From Argopecten irradians (lineage: Eukaryota; Mollusca; Bivalvia; Pectinida; Pectinidae): a DNA stretch of 64,000 bases. Shown piece after piece: positions 41,801 through 51,612 of this stretch. Every line of letters begins with the position of its first letter. Position 1 is the first letter of the stretch. Where the stretch lies: assembly GCF_041381155.1 (NCBI RefSeq), contig NC_091138.1, positions 17,547,255 through 17,611,254 on the forward strand, read 5' to 3'. The position numbers and the translations under genes are program-made. The notes under the pieces were generated by a model. The model searched no databases. It was not told the origin of the DNA and worked only from the letters and a program-made list of their open reading frames with translations.

Positions 41801-43773
41801 CCCTTTTTTGAGGCCTAATTTCAATTGCCCGGGCATAAGACTAAAACTATTAAAACTGTATATATAATTGTACTACAATAGTTAACATTTGTCTTATTAC
41901 AATACAGTAACTTTGTGGAATACATGAAATACAACATTTCTAGGCATGCAAAAGTTTGCTGAGGGGCAGGTCATCCTCGAGAGCGGTCGAAATGCCGAAA
42001 AACTGCAGAATACTCATATCGCAAGTATAGCCTCCCCATAGACAACTAACACTGACCACAGTGATCGATAATATTTCAGGCGAGTCAATAAATATAGATA
42101 TTACAGGTAAATCATTGACTTATTACTACAGGTAAGGTAATGCATTTTATGCACATGACTGATTACACAGGTAATCTAATTAAAATTTGATGTTCATTGT
42201 CTACTCCGTACATTCCATGTGAACATAGTGAACGGAGTAGATAATGAACATCAAATTTAAATTAAATTGATTACACATGTAGACATACCTAAAAATAAAT
42301 GAAACTTCTTAATTGTTTAGGGATTTTTATTCGGCATATCATACTTACCAAGAGTATTTGGCTATACATGGATCATGAACAGTTGTTCACTATGCGTACG
42401 TACAGATCTAAGTTACCTGTCAGCATTTAGTTTTACAGTTGCCAGATAACAACCATCACTCGTTACTCTTGGATTTATCTAAGCAACACAAGTTATCGAA
42501 TGTTGCTGACGACCTGAATGAAAATTATTGCTTAAGGTGAATTATTCGCGTCTTTTTAATTGGTGATGTTTAATTTTGACGTGTTAAATTTTGGCGATCT
42601 AGATAGACCTGCCAAATTAAAGCCCTGTTAAAATATCACACTATACGGTATATTGCTTTGAGATTGAGTCACAGAGCTGAGAGCTAGAAAATCTCAAGAA
42701 ATACTGGGGGAGTAGGGCATAGGCCTGAATGGATTGGTGGCTTATAGTATTTCAACAAAAGAGAACAAATGTAAAGACCAGGACCTCCTAACCAGTAGCC
42801 ATTAAGTCAGTCTGATATTCTACTCAACTCAGACCGATCAATTAAGCCACTCAGTCACTGAAGATTGATCCAGTCCAATACAAGGTTTTTCAAGACTTCA
42901 AAACAGCGAGGGTAAAGTATGCTTTACCATCGATAAGTCACATATTCTAGTGATTATGAAGCAAAAATACATGACGTCATATTTACCATGGAAGCTATAT
43001 GTATCCATTGCTTACATGTTGGTGGTGTAAATCATGTACTTTATCCATGTTGTTTTCCTATTTCTAAATTGACACATTCCGTTTATAGTATAATCTGTAA
43101 TATACATAGTGACACTGCATTTGTACAATCTCTGTCACTCACTGTTAGAGTCTGCTTCTTTGTAGGTTTATCGCACTGGATCTTTAATTGGGTTCCTGGT
43201 TAGGTACTCAGTAATTGACATGGTCAAATTAATGAGCATAATTTGATTAAATACCTGATTTCTAAAGTACAAAATGCCTATTGCCTAAAATACCTGTTGG
43301 ATTAAGGCGTTTTGAAATCTGATTCAGATTATTATACAAACGAATGCAGTTACTATGCAAGTACATATAGGCCTAGCCAGTGCAAGGCATCTTTTTTTTG
43401 CTAAAACAGTGTGAATTAATTTTATGTGTAAAAGCGTCTCCTTTAAATATCATTCAATCCATTTCTACTCGTTCCATGTGCCATCTTCCCTTTGGAAGAT
43501 ACGTGGACCCTGTGATTAAAAGTTACAAGTAAAACTGAAAATATCCTAACAAGAATGAGAATGACTGTTGTTGACAGGTTAGCTCTTGTCAAATTATAGC
43601 ACCTGAAACATTTGATGATCCTGTCCCCCAAACATATCATTTGCAGGATTAAACTGCTTTGGCTTGGACATTGTTGTTTTATCTTCTTCAGCTTGTTGGG
43701 ACTTTCGGTCCATTTCCATGGTGGAGCCTTCCGTTCCTGGAGGAGTGTGTACGTTGTTATTAGCAGACGCCAT
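23900..43773 (-). CDS. PDXDC1: PDXDC1, pyridoxal-dependent decarboxylase domain protein, complete, 24 exons
   Basis: Exons in transcript order: 43603-43773, 40089-40165, 39676-39750, 39257-39481, 38889-39047, 38368-38557, 37946-38014, 37247-37325, 36776-36860, 35096-35216, 34483-34638, 34068-34118, 33686-33760, 33313-33373, 32924-33024, 31883-31988, 31537-31595, 30846-30958, 29846-29970, 28136-28254, 27219-27311, 26915-27014, 26462-26616, 23900-24001. Every junction is GT-AG, all phases agree; total 889 codons including the stop. An N-terminal region with an acidic, Glu/Asp-rich stretch (exon 4) precedes a fold-type I PLP domain: RPPVIYISAAASPHLSAYLC, WLHVEG (about 372-377), DSMTVSLGKWLG (about 399-410) and LGHDGIVERVKQSCDL. 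The C-terminal VPLVGSLLNWWSP and IASTEPLYKY motifs fit the family. The enzyme's substrate is not established. Human PDXDC1 is about 790 aa. Exon 1 is the least certain: exon 2 also begins with ATG. Confidence 0.93.
24385..24597. repeat. About 50 bp repeat made of PDXDC1 exon 23 end plus its donor, 5 units in intron 23
   Basis: 'tatgtgacctac' recurs at 24385, 24438, 24490 and 24526, and as 'tatgtgacatac' at 24579. It is followed by 'ctcatttgtcagactggcct' and variants. The same text at 26449-26490 is the real exon 23 end and donor (minus strand AATGAG|GTAGGT). The units are thus displaced copies of exon end plus donor, separated from the exon by about 1.8 kb of inserted DNA. Confidence 0.85.
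24598..26400. mobile_element. Composite insertion in PDXDC1 intron 23
   Basis: Sequence between the displaced exon-23 repeats and exon 23. It begins near 'ccgtataaacttgtataata' and ends near 'tctaagtttttaaagta', has no exon and contains a TTAA MITE (25877-26213). Its own ends and class are unresolved; insertion is inferred because it splits an otherwise continuous repeat. Confidence 0.4.
25877..26213. mobile_element. TTAA MITE, AGTGAACAGTCGGGC ends (copy 1)
   Basis: Inverted relative to the copy at 41346-41683, with which it shares most of its length (for example 'ccagtataatttcttatgaa' and 'caatgaacgcatttagactg'). The right target is TTAA; the left is TTGA, presumably mutated. About 337 bp, non-coding; frames across it are chance. 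Confidence 0.85.
27486..28080. repeat. Dispersed repeat 'aagaggcccatgggcc' with tandem sub-units in PDXDC1 intron 20
   Basis: Starts 'caagaggcccatgggcctta' and contains about three diverged units with 'acaaagtttcattaaacttg', 'gcaaagggcaataact' and 'acttgtccgagacctttcca'. A recent 44 bp duplication ('gcaaagggaaataactcctc') lies at 27836-27920. No exon. Confidence 0.7.
29967..30645. repeat. 43 bp minisatellite carrying the PDXDC1 exon 19 acceptor, about 16 units
   Basis: On plus the unit reads gtacctatgcaaatcacaat, then tacaccaaatgagtgtccaa, then taa. On minus each unit ends TTTGCATAG|GTACTTA, the real acceptor and first seven bases of exon 19 (29846-29970). Units nearest the exon are most alike; distal units (beyond about 30350) carry 'acacaaaccacaaatac' and 'gtccggtaag', so the array appears to have been growing at the exon-proximal end. 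Confidence 0.95.
32204..32923. repeat. 50 bp minisatellite carrying PDXDC1 exon 15 end and donor, 14 units plus the true site
   Basis: The unit is ttacccacacattgagggca, then tcaaagtacattgaggagta, then cccacaacac. On minus each unit holds 31 nt of exon 15 3' end, closing ...CTCAATGTGTGG, then GTAAGTG. 'cttac|ccacac' occurs at about 50 bp intervals from 32230 to 32880, and the true donor is at 32922-32923. One unit (near 32730) has GTAAGT changed to ATAAGT. Units are nearly identical, so the array is recent or homogenised. Confidence 0.96.
35412..36101. mobile_element. Large fold-back element (about 230 bp arms) in PDXDC1 intron 9
   Basis: Left arm about 35412-35641 and right arm about 35867-36101 are inverted copies with few mismatches. 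Markers are 'atactcaacatccattgcag' against 'ctgcaatggatgttgagtat', and 'tttcggccgctaggc' against 'gcctagcggccgaaa'. The spacer is about 225 bp. The frames 35439-35762 (+) and 35858-36073 (-) are mirror images from the arms. No recognised protein. Probably a fold-back or MITE-type transposon. Confidence 0.85.
36305..36490. mobile_element. MITE with TACCGTATTCGACCCAATAAG ends (copy 2, clean)
   Basis: Starts TACCGTATTCGACCCAATAA and ends TTATTGGGTCGAATACGGTA, exact inverted repeats as read. 186 bp with central 'gcctgggcaattgaaacgaa' and 'ggggaggggcgctta'. Same family as 5336-5521 and the fragment at 41782-41850. Confidence 0.88.
38546..38637. repeat. 31 bp x 3 tandem repeat containing the PDXDC1 exon 6 acceptor
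   Basis: Copies at 38546, 38577 and 38608 read gcatccataaacctatagat, then ttagcaaagag. On minus this is AAATCTATAG|GTTTATGGATGC, the exon 6 acceptor plus the exon's first 12 nt. Only the copy at 38546 continues into coding sequence. Confidence 0.93.
40657..41302. mobile_element. Tigger-like element with CAGTATAACTTGTCTAAACCG ends and TA target
   Basis: Left end CAGTATAACTTGTCTAAACC and right end GGTTTAGACAAGTTATACTG are inverted, with TA on both sides (40655-40656, 41303-41304). 646 bp. Repeated 'taaaccgga' motifs lie inside near both ends. No transposase. In PDXDC1 intron 1. Confidence 0.85.
41346..41683. mobile_element. TTAA MITE, AGTGAAYAGTCGGGC ends (copy 2)
   Basis: Starts AGTGAATAGTCGGGC, ends GCCCGACTGTTCACT, with TTAA at 41342-41345 and 41684-41687. 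338 bp, inverted relative to 25877-26213. In PDXDC1 intron 1, directly after the Tigger-like element. Confidence 0.9.
41782..41850. mobile_element. Fragment of the GACCCAATAAG MITE family
   Basis: 'cgacccaataagcgcccctc' followed by 'ttttttgaggcctaatttca' and 'attgcccgggcataagac' matches one end of the element at 36305-36490 in inverted order. The other end is missing. Confidence 0.65.
42174..42266. repeat. Short hairpin with 28 bp arms, pre-miRNA-sized
   Basis: Left arm 42181-42209 (ending 'gatgttcattgtctactccg') pairs with 42232-42259 ('cggagtagataatgaacatc') with one G:U-compatible mismatch and one bulge; the loop is about 22 nt. Pairing continues weakly outward into AATT-rich text. In PDXDC1 intron 1. 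It could be a tiny fold-back element or a small-RNA precursor; conservation is unknown. Confidence 0.75.
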
Positions 43774-45058
43774 GTTTGTCGTTACACGCTGGCACGATCA
43801 TGAACAGTAGTCGTAAAATATATTGCTTTCTTTTAAGAAATTATTAATGTATAATATTTCGTATTTAGATTGTAAAATTGATATTCATTGTAAAATTACC
43901 TTAACAAATATTTTACTGATTTAGATGTATATCTAAAACAAAAATCTCCGCGACACGTTGACGATTACGACACTGTCTGGTGGTGGTGACAGAACATCGG
44001 ACCGTATGACAGACAGTAACTAAAATACGGAGAGAAGGTAAATATGATGTACGAGAAAGCATTTACATATTTGAAATCAAGCATTTCAATTGTTAATTTT
44101 TGTACAGCACCGGAAGCACTTTGTAAATTGCATTATCTTTCATATACGCATATTCATGTATCCTACAGTCAACTAACTTAACATTTATTGTTCGAGTTAC
44201 CTCCCTTTCACTAACATAAAAGTCACCAGAAATGAAGAGGTGTTTAAAAATTTATCCTTATGGAATGATTCACATCTATTTATACGTTCATTTCCCATAT
44301 CTCTTGAAACTCGCGACAATGCTTGCAACGTGGTCAATGTCCTTCTATTGTTGAGACTCATTGTCCAAGTTTAAGCATAACGTTAAGTATTGTCATCAGC
44401 TTATTAATGATAAGGAAAAGGAGCATCATCCTTATTGATCATCGGCCTAAGCTTATGCACTGTTTTAATCTTAACATATGTCAATTATTCATAACTTTAG
44501 TTTGACATACATCATGACAGTGCAACCACTTAAACTGCTCCATGAAGTATCATTTAGTTTCTAGGCCTACTAAATTAATTTACCCATATGAAACAATAAA
44601 ATCTGAAAACAAATAATTCTTAAAACAAGCTAACAGCTAATTGTAAAATGCGCCTTCAGTCAAGTTTATAACTGAACAACAAATTAAAAATTGATATAAG
44701 ACCTAAATCATATGTGCATGCATTCCTCAAACATTTTGCAACTTTTGTCAATGTTAGAGATTGTTACAATTATAAATTCCTAGAGGCAATGCACAGACTA
44801 AGCTAACAATACTGAGTTTTCGTGTCTGAACCTGTCGTACAGCTAGTTCTGTTTTGTCACTTTTATTTAGATTACCCATATATTGTCACTACTGAGATTT
44901 CATTAGGGACTTTGACAAGGTGAGAAGTAAGAAGCAATATGTGTCAGCTTAATGATCATGTTATAATTCCACAATAATAATAATTATTCTCCCTTTTTTC
45001 AGATTAAAACAGAGCAATGACAAACACAGAACTCCAGTAAAGATTTAAATCTGTAACT
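43774..45058. promoter_or_regulatory. Probable bidirectional promoter and 5' UTRs of PDXDC1 and the MFSD6-like gene
   Basis: The two genes diverge with about 1.3 kb between start codons. The PDXDC1 ATG (43773, minus) follows CAAAC. On plus, a candidate 5' UTR exon ends near 44037 at GAGAAG|GTAAAT, and an acceptor 'cccttttttcag' at 44991-45002 opens the coding exon 56 nt before ATG. Transcription starts are inferred, not seen. Confidence 0.45.
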
Positions 45059-46981
45059 ATGGATACCCCAGAGCCTGTGAATCTCAACAGGGCTATCCTG
45101 TTCTGTAATTTCTACAATTTTTTCTTCGCTGCCAGCAAAGCCTGTTTGTTCCCATTTTTCTCCCTGTACTTAAGACTCTTAGGTCTGACAGCGACCCAGA
45201 CAGGAGTAATTATCAGCCTCAAAACTCTGGTGGCTTTCGTATTCGCTCCCCTGTGGACTAAGTGTGCAGTTCAATGCCGTAAAAGGCGACTTGTATTTAC
45301 ATTTTCCATTTTTATGATGGCAGCAACCTACTTATCACTAACTTTAGTTCCTAATCAGAATCATGCAGCATTGTCCCATTGTGTATCTACTCACAGACAA
45401 ATCTCTAATAATCAATCTAAATTTACCAGCACAGATGAAATCATTCATATTCTAAATCATAATGACAGTGATGTGTCTCCACAAGCAGTGACTGTCCCCA
45501 CTGCACCACAAGTGGATAAGACAAATAAGAACACCAGTGAAAGCCACTCAAACAAAACAATTGGTGTCTCTCCATCATCCATTCCGTCTTCTCCACCGAG
45601 CCCTACAGAAACTCAACATGATGATCTGGAGGACAAAAAGATTGAAATATCAAAAGAAATACTCGTATTCCTTGGACTTAAAAAGGAGGAAGTACAGAGG
45701 ATGACCATGCAGGATATCTATGAAGTATTCAAAGAGATGATGAATACGGAGGAAATGCGAGGTCTTGTGGAAAATAGACTGGATGCAGAGACGGTGAGAT
45801 TTGTTTGGCAAATAATTCGTGAGAATAGTGACAGGGAGAAAGAAAACCAAGCATCGCCTTCAAATGTTCGTAGGAAGAGAGACATCAATATCACCTCGCT
45901 TCTGGCTAGCTTGAAGTCGAAACTGCATGATCTGAGGCAGAGTGTGAAGGATGATGGTCACGACTACACATTTGTAGTTGTAACTGTCATCCTTTTGATC
46001 GGGGAACTGTTCGCATGTCCTGTAGAAAAACTGGCAGATGATTTCTGGTTTGACTATCTGGAGAAAATAGATGAACTGGAGAAATATGGGAAACACCGTA
46101 TCTGGTGCTCTATGGCCTACATGTCATTTCCACTGGTTGTTACACTCATCGTCAGCAATACAGACTGTCTGTTTGGAATGGACATTCCTCCCTTCATGCT
46201 ACACTTCTATGTGTTTGGATCTTTGCTGGGTTTGACCTTCTTACTGGGCTTTTTCTATCCAATATCAGCAGATGCTAAGGCCAAGTACAAGAGCAAGTTA
46301 CGTCGCGGATTAGGCACTACATGTTGTAAGTGTGTCGGCCTGCTGTATGTCTTCACATTGCTTTTGGTAGGAATCATCTATGCAGCATACTACAATTTCC
46401 TGTTCTGGATGATTCAGGACCTTGACGGATCTGAATCTGTGATGGGTCTGTGCATAAGTATTTCCACTATTGTAGAGATACCAATGCTGTTCTTCAGTAA
46501 GGAGATTATCCAGCGACTTGGCCATGGCGGAGTGGCCAGTTTGTCATTGCTGATGTTGTCAGGACGTACTCTGTATTATTCCTTCCTCTGGACACCCTGG
46601 GCCGTGCTTCCTGCAGAAATGTTACATGCCCTAACTCACACTGCACTGTGGTATGCAGTATTCAACAACCCGACATTTAACATTAACCCTGTGGCAGACA
46701 GAAGCATCCGTTCCATTCTCTCATCGATATACTTTGGAATAGGGTTTGCTTCCGGAAGTATTGCGTCAGGCCTTATTTACGATACCTATGGTTCTGCAAT
46801 TCTCTATAGAGTCTGTGCATTGGCAGCCGCCATATGGTGCCCAGTGTTTTTCATATTACAGAGATGCTGTCAGCCTGCTGTAGAATCTGAGATAAAGTAT
46901 ACAAGGCTTCTACAGTCGGAAGATCTGTCGGATGATGAGGTTCCCGATGATTGGCTGGAAAAAGCTCTCAAGGATCGGTAA
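45059..46981 (+). CDS. MFSD6-like: MFSD6-like major facilitator transporter, single coding exon
   Basis: 640 aa predicted membrane protein. Three hydrophobic segments lie in residues about 11-98 (AILFCNFYNFFFAASKACL, TGVIISLKTLVAFVFAPLW, LVFTFSIFMMAATYLSLTLV). A long hydrophilic loop (about 99-300) follows with Ser/Pro/Thr-rich text and charged, possibly coiled-coil sequence. Further segments begin at about 302 (TFVVVTVILLIGELFACP), 350, 378, 420 and onward to about 590-612. The first-repeat motif LGLTATQTGVIISLK plus APLW, the large loop and the ELFACPVEKLADDFWFDYL region fit the MFSD6 family, whose substrates are poorly defined. A splice acceptor lies 56 nt upstream of the ATG, so at least one upstream non-coding exon is likely. 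The tail is acidic (SEDLSDDEVPDDWLEK). Paralogue identity (MFSD6 or MFSD6L) is not settled. Confidence 0.87.
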   Translation: MDTPEPVNLNRAILFCNFYNFFFAASKACLFPFFSLYLRLLGLTATQTGVIISLKTLVAFVFAPLWTKCAVQCRKRRLVFTFSIFMMAATYLSLTLVPNQNHAALSHCVSTHRQISNNQSKFTSTDEIIHILNHNDSDVSPQAVTVPTAPQVDKTNKNTSESHSNKTIGVSPSSIPSSPPSPTETQHDDLEDKKIEISKEILVFLGLKKEEVQRMTMQDIYEVFKEMMNTEEMRGLVENRLDAETVRFVWQIIRENSDREKENQASPSNVRRKRDINITSLLASLKSKLHDLRQSVKDDGHDYTFVVVTVILLIGELFACPVEKLADDFWFDYLEKIDELEKYGKHRIWCSMAYMSFPLVVTLIVSNTDCLFGMDIPPFMLHFYVFGSLLGLTFLLGFFYPISADAKAKYKSKLRRGLGTTCCKCVGLLYVFTLLLVGIIYAAYYNFLFWMIQDLDGSESVMGLCISISTIVEIPMLFFSKEIIQRLGHGGVASLSLLMLSGRTLYYSFLWTPWAVLPAEMLHALTHTALWYAVFNNPTFNINPVADRSIRSILSSIYFGIGFASGSIASGLIYDTYGSAILYRVCALAAAIWCPVFFILQRCCQPAVESEIKYTRLLQSEDLSDDEVPDDWLEKALKDR

Positions 46982-48863
46982 ATAGGCGCTAAGTAAATGG
47001 TCGGATATCTCGGATTAATGTTAGAGTAAGCACTAAAAGGTTTGAAAAAGTCAATGAATAGTAAATAGCCAGTGCTGTATGATTTAGCACTGACTCGTAC
47101 ACAGAAGTAGATGTTGGAAATTCTCTTAAACATGCTCCACTGCTGACAAATGGTATTTTTTTACTATCAAAAACATGAGCAAACGATTTAATATTTTTCT
47201 TCAGTTACAAAAGTTACTTACTTTACACCATTACCACCTTTGAAAAGTTTAAGATTCTAATTTTACTTTAAGTTAAAAATATAAAGAAATAATTAATTGC
47301 ATCCCGAAAAAATTCTGTGTCACTATACCCTATATGGAATAAAATAATGATTGCGCATGCACCAAAGGCAAAAGAAATTATTTTATTATAGTTTTTGTGT
47401 TAATTAGACATATATATATATACGATTGAACACTAATTATTGTTCAAATGATGAATGTCATTTATGCTCTGTCGGCAGTGGAGCATCTTTAAAGATCTAT
47501 GAATAGTGCTGTATGGTTAAAATGATATTTGAATGATCACTAAATCATACACAGTATATAGCAGATGGTCTGATAATCTCTTACGGATATGTAAGTTAGC
47601 ATTAAATTGTTAGAAAATCTTTGAGTGCTTGATGATTGAAAAATCTTTCATTGATACTTCAATAAAGCATTAGATAATAATATATCTATAGTAGGGTGTT
47701 AGAAAATATCTTTAGAGTCTGTAGGTAAGCAATAAAACATACATGGTTAGAAAACATTATAAGAATCTATGAATTAGAACTAGATATTCATAAATCTCTA
47801 AAAATATTTAGTAAAACAAACACTAGAAGATGAGAAAACAGACCCTTCCATCAAACCTCTTCCTTTTTATTTGCAGCTATAGAACTAGATTTTAATTGAA
47901 CAATGTTTTCACTGTTCATGTATTTGGCCTTGTTAAACTTGTTAAACATGTTTGTTGGATATGTTTCATTACAATAACATGGACTAAAATCTGACAGAAA
48001 ATGTTGATAAAAGAATGCCAAAATTGACTAGTTGGTGCATTATGAAGTATATTTTTGTGTGTTTTGAATATTTTTGTGAACTATCCTGACAATGTTTAAT
48101 GTTTGTATCCTACAAAAGTTTTGTAAACTACAACTTTTACCTCCTATCAATATGCACCTTTTTTACACTGATACAACATTATTATTCTCGACATTAATGT
48201 TTTCATGTAAAACTTTCTTACTCTAAAACTACATTTGAGGTTAAAAATTAAAATGAATGAAGAGCACTTAAAAGTAATATTATACTATTATTTCCATAAT
48301 GTTGTTTTACAGAAAGGTTCTTTAACAAAAGACATTTAAATGATAAACATTGCATAGGATTGCTCAACAAACCATTTACTTATTTTGTGTATATACATCA
48401 TACTTTTCCTCAGAAATCCATATCGACCACTGACTTATATGAATACAACTTTGATATGTTGTGCATCTGTATCATTGTTTTTTACATAGATCTTTATCTT
48501 TATTTTATTTTCCCAATTTTATGCAATTAATTTTGATTGCACAATCTGAAATCCATTTATATATACAATTCAAGAAATCCATACTGTATTGCCAGTAATT
48601 GTTTTTAGAAAAAAAAAATGTGGACATGTATGTACCGTTAGCTTGATACATGTGGTCAAGAAAATTTTATCCTAGTCTGAAAAGGTAAAAGAAAAGTACA
48701 TTAATATGTTTTGTAATTTCCTTAGTATTGCCCTGGGGCTATACAATTTTTCACATTGTTTAGTCTTTTCTACCTTAATTTCCAAAATATCTGTCCCTTC
48801 AAAATGAACTTCTCCATGACAAATTTGTCCACATGTTCCTACAAAAATAATTGACTGTATATA

Positions 48864-49015
48864 CAGTTAAGCATGGTTATAACGAACCCCTGGGGATCAA
48901 TGGAATGTACTTCGCTATAAGCATAATTTGTTATACACACATTAAAACATCTTAAGGACTGTGATGGGGAAAGAAAACCATTACATTATGAATTTGTTGT
49001 AATCATGTTTTACTG
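48864..49015. mobile_element. Short Tigger-like MITE with TA target
   Basis: CAGTTAAGCATGGTTATAAC at the left and GTTGTAATCATGTTTTACTG at the right are inverted copies with a few mismatches, flanked by TA on both sides. 152 bp. Confidence 0.75.
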
Positions 49016-51435
49016 TACATGTTCAATATATCCGAAGCATGACTTTATTTGTTATTGACATCTATTTAGATCTTGCCTACATTATAAGTTGATTCATCGC
49101 CACATGATTATGAATCACTGATGAGTATATTTTTAAAGTGTTTATATCTAAAATCCCATTGTTGTTGTTGGTCCCTCTCTACAAGTAAGCTTTAATGGTA
49201 GGGTCATTACATCATCATAATTCCAGAGGTTGTATATAACTTATTGGGAAATTTTTGCTTGCCTTCCTCAGATGTTTGCATAATTTGTATCATATCGCTT
49301 GAGATATAGATCCAGGCTTGTTTTCATCACTAATGTTTGGTAAAGTCTGAATCCATATCATAGTCATATATGCATGCATATAAATGCTTTCCACGAATGA
49401 ATCTCATCTTCAGGTATTCTAAAGGTTGTTATGTTTATTCTTCATTTAAAATCCAATTGTTTATTGATATTATTAATGTTGATAACAAAACAATGTTTTT
49501 ATTGCATTTAATTGCTTGGCATAGCATTCTATATATTATTGTAATATTATGATATTTAAGAATTAAACACAGAAAATAATTTGGTCTGTCGATGTATAGA
49601 CTGAAAAGTTGAAAACCAAAGTGAACTCATGATCAGATAATCTTTTTACCATTTCACATTGGCTGCTTTTAAAACCTTACCTTGATAAGTTTTTAAGTTA
49701 GTGAAATTGATGAAAATATTGGTTATTCCAGATTTGGACAAATTGATGAAAATATTGGTTATTCCAGATTTGGACAGCAACGAACGATTACTTCAAAAAT
49801 TGACCAAAGATATTGTCCATTGATAAAGAACTAGCCATTTGTTTATGACATTAACAAAATGTGTGTTTTAGTTTTCATTCTATAACTTGATAGACAAAAT
49901 TATTTAACAAAAGAAAAATTGTGTTGCATGTGTTGTGATTTCAGTTGTACTAATATCAGATCCAGTCTATTTTTGAACTGTTTGACAATATTGTCTGTCG
50001 ATCACATTCACATGTTTAATCTTCACACAGACCACGACCAGATGTTGCATAATTTTATAGATTTTTGGATCTGATAGACTAAAGCATAAATAATATTATA
50101 ATGGTTGTGTATATATTCACGATATCTTTTTAATTTTCTACAATGTGGTTTCCTTGAGTTTTGTAGAAGGTATAGTGTATGTTCAAACGCACACTTATAG
50201 TGACATGCTCAAAATCTCAGCTTCATTATGCATTCAATGCATTTCAAGAGTTTATTTTAAATAAAATGTTTGAAATCAAAGGACGATTTAAATTCACTGC
50301 AGAATATTATAACTTTTGTTTGAATGGTTTTGTTATGGATATTTATTTTATAATTTTGAAAACAGCACTGTGCCTTCACTTTCACTCTGATGTATTGTAC
50401 ATGTCAGGCGTCGTAAGAAAAGTTAAATATCTTTCATCCCTTTGAATAATATAATTTAATATTATGGATGTATAATGTGACTATAGGTGTTGTGATGCAT
50501 GTTGAGAAGCTTATTCTCATCTCTATCTTGTTTACTATGGCATATTATCAATTGATATTGCACCTGTTATTTTGAAATAATGAACTTCTTTTAAATATAT
50601 TTGTACAGAAGATAGCACATGTTATTTTGAGATAAATATGGTACAAAGTACCAGCTATTTTGACATAATATATGAAATACACCTTTCATTCCTATTTTGT
50701 CATTCCATAATTTTTATATTGTATCACAGTTAATTAACTTCTACATTTATTATTATCTATGTACCTATACATCCATATTACATGTGAATTATTGCTGAGT
50801 TTAGACCTCTGAAGCATTAGTATTATTTGTGGATTTAAAATGGCTTTTTCTGACCTGTAACACCTAGTCTGTGAATAGTTAAAAATTTTCATGAAGTGTT
50901 CATCCAATATGTTAGCCAGACGTTATTAAAAAGTGATTATAACTTTTGGACATAATTATGGAGTTAATGTTTAGATTTTATACAAGACATTCCATCATCT
51001 TCTTCCATTAGGTGTTGTCCGTTTTTCATGAACTCTTCAATTACCAATGAATCCATACTTTTTGACAGTATTTGTATCCATTGCTTGCAAGTATTGATGA
51101 AGTATAATTTATGTGATTTCATTTACCGTAGTACTTTGGAAAATACTTAAAATGCATCTGAAAGGAATCCATGTTGTGAATGTACTAAAAAAAATTTTGT
51201 TAATCTACTTTTTTTTTAAGAATTATATTACTGCAAATTAAGGGACCATATATGATGTAAGGTTAATTTGAGGAAATTATTCAGTGACAGCTATACTGTA
51301 CCTTCATCCCTATTAAATCTTTTTACCATGTTTGACCCAGTAACCACTTTAAATTTTAGATTATTCAGGGGTTGGTAAACAGAGACCTTTTACAATTCGC
51401 AAACAAATAAGGTAATTTAAAAGAAACTAGAAATA

Positions 51436-51612
51436 CAGTTAAACCTTTATATAAAAACCACCCAGCGGACCAAGAATAAATGGTCTTTATAGCCTAGTAG
51501 TCTTTATAAACGGGACAAATTGTGTTGAAATCGACCATTTGGGACCCTGAAAAGCTGTCTTTTTAAGCAGGTGGTCTTTATATAGAAGTTGTCGTTAAGG
51601 CAGGTTTGACTG
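51436..51612. mobile_element. Tigger-like MITE, CAGTTAAACCT ends
   Basis: Left end CAGTTAAACCTTTATATA and right end 'aaggcaggtttgactg' form inverted termini. Internal 'ggtctttata' motifs face each other. 177 bp. Left flank TA; right flank TG, probably mutated. Confidence 0.7.
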
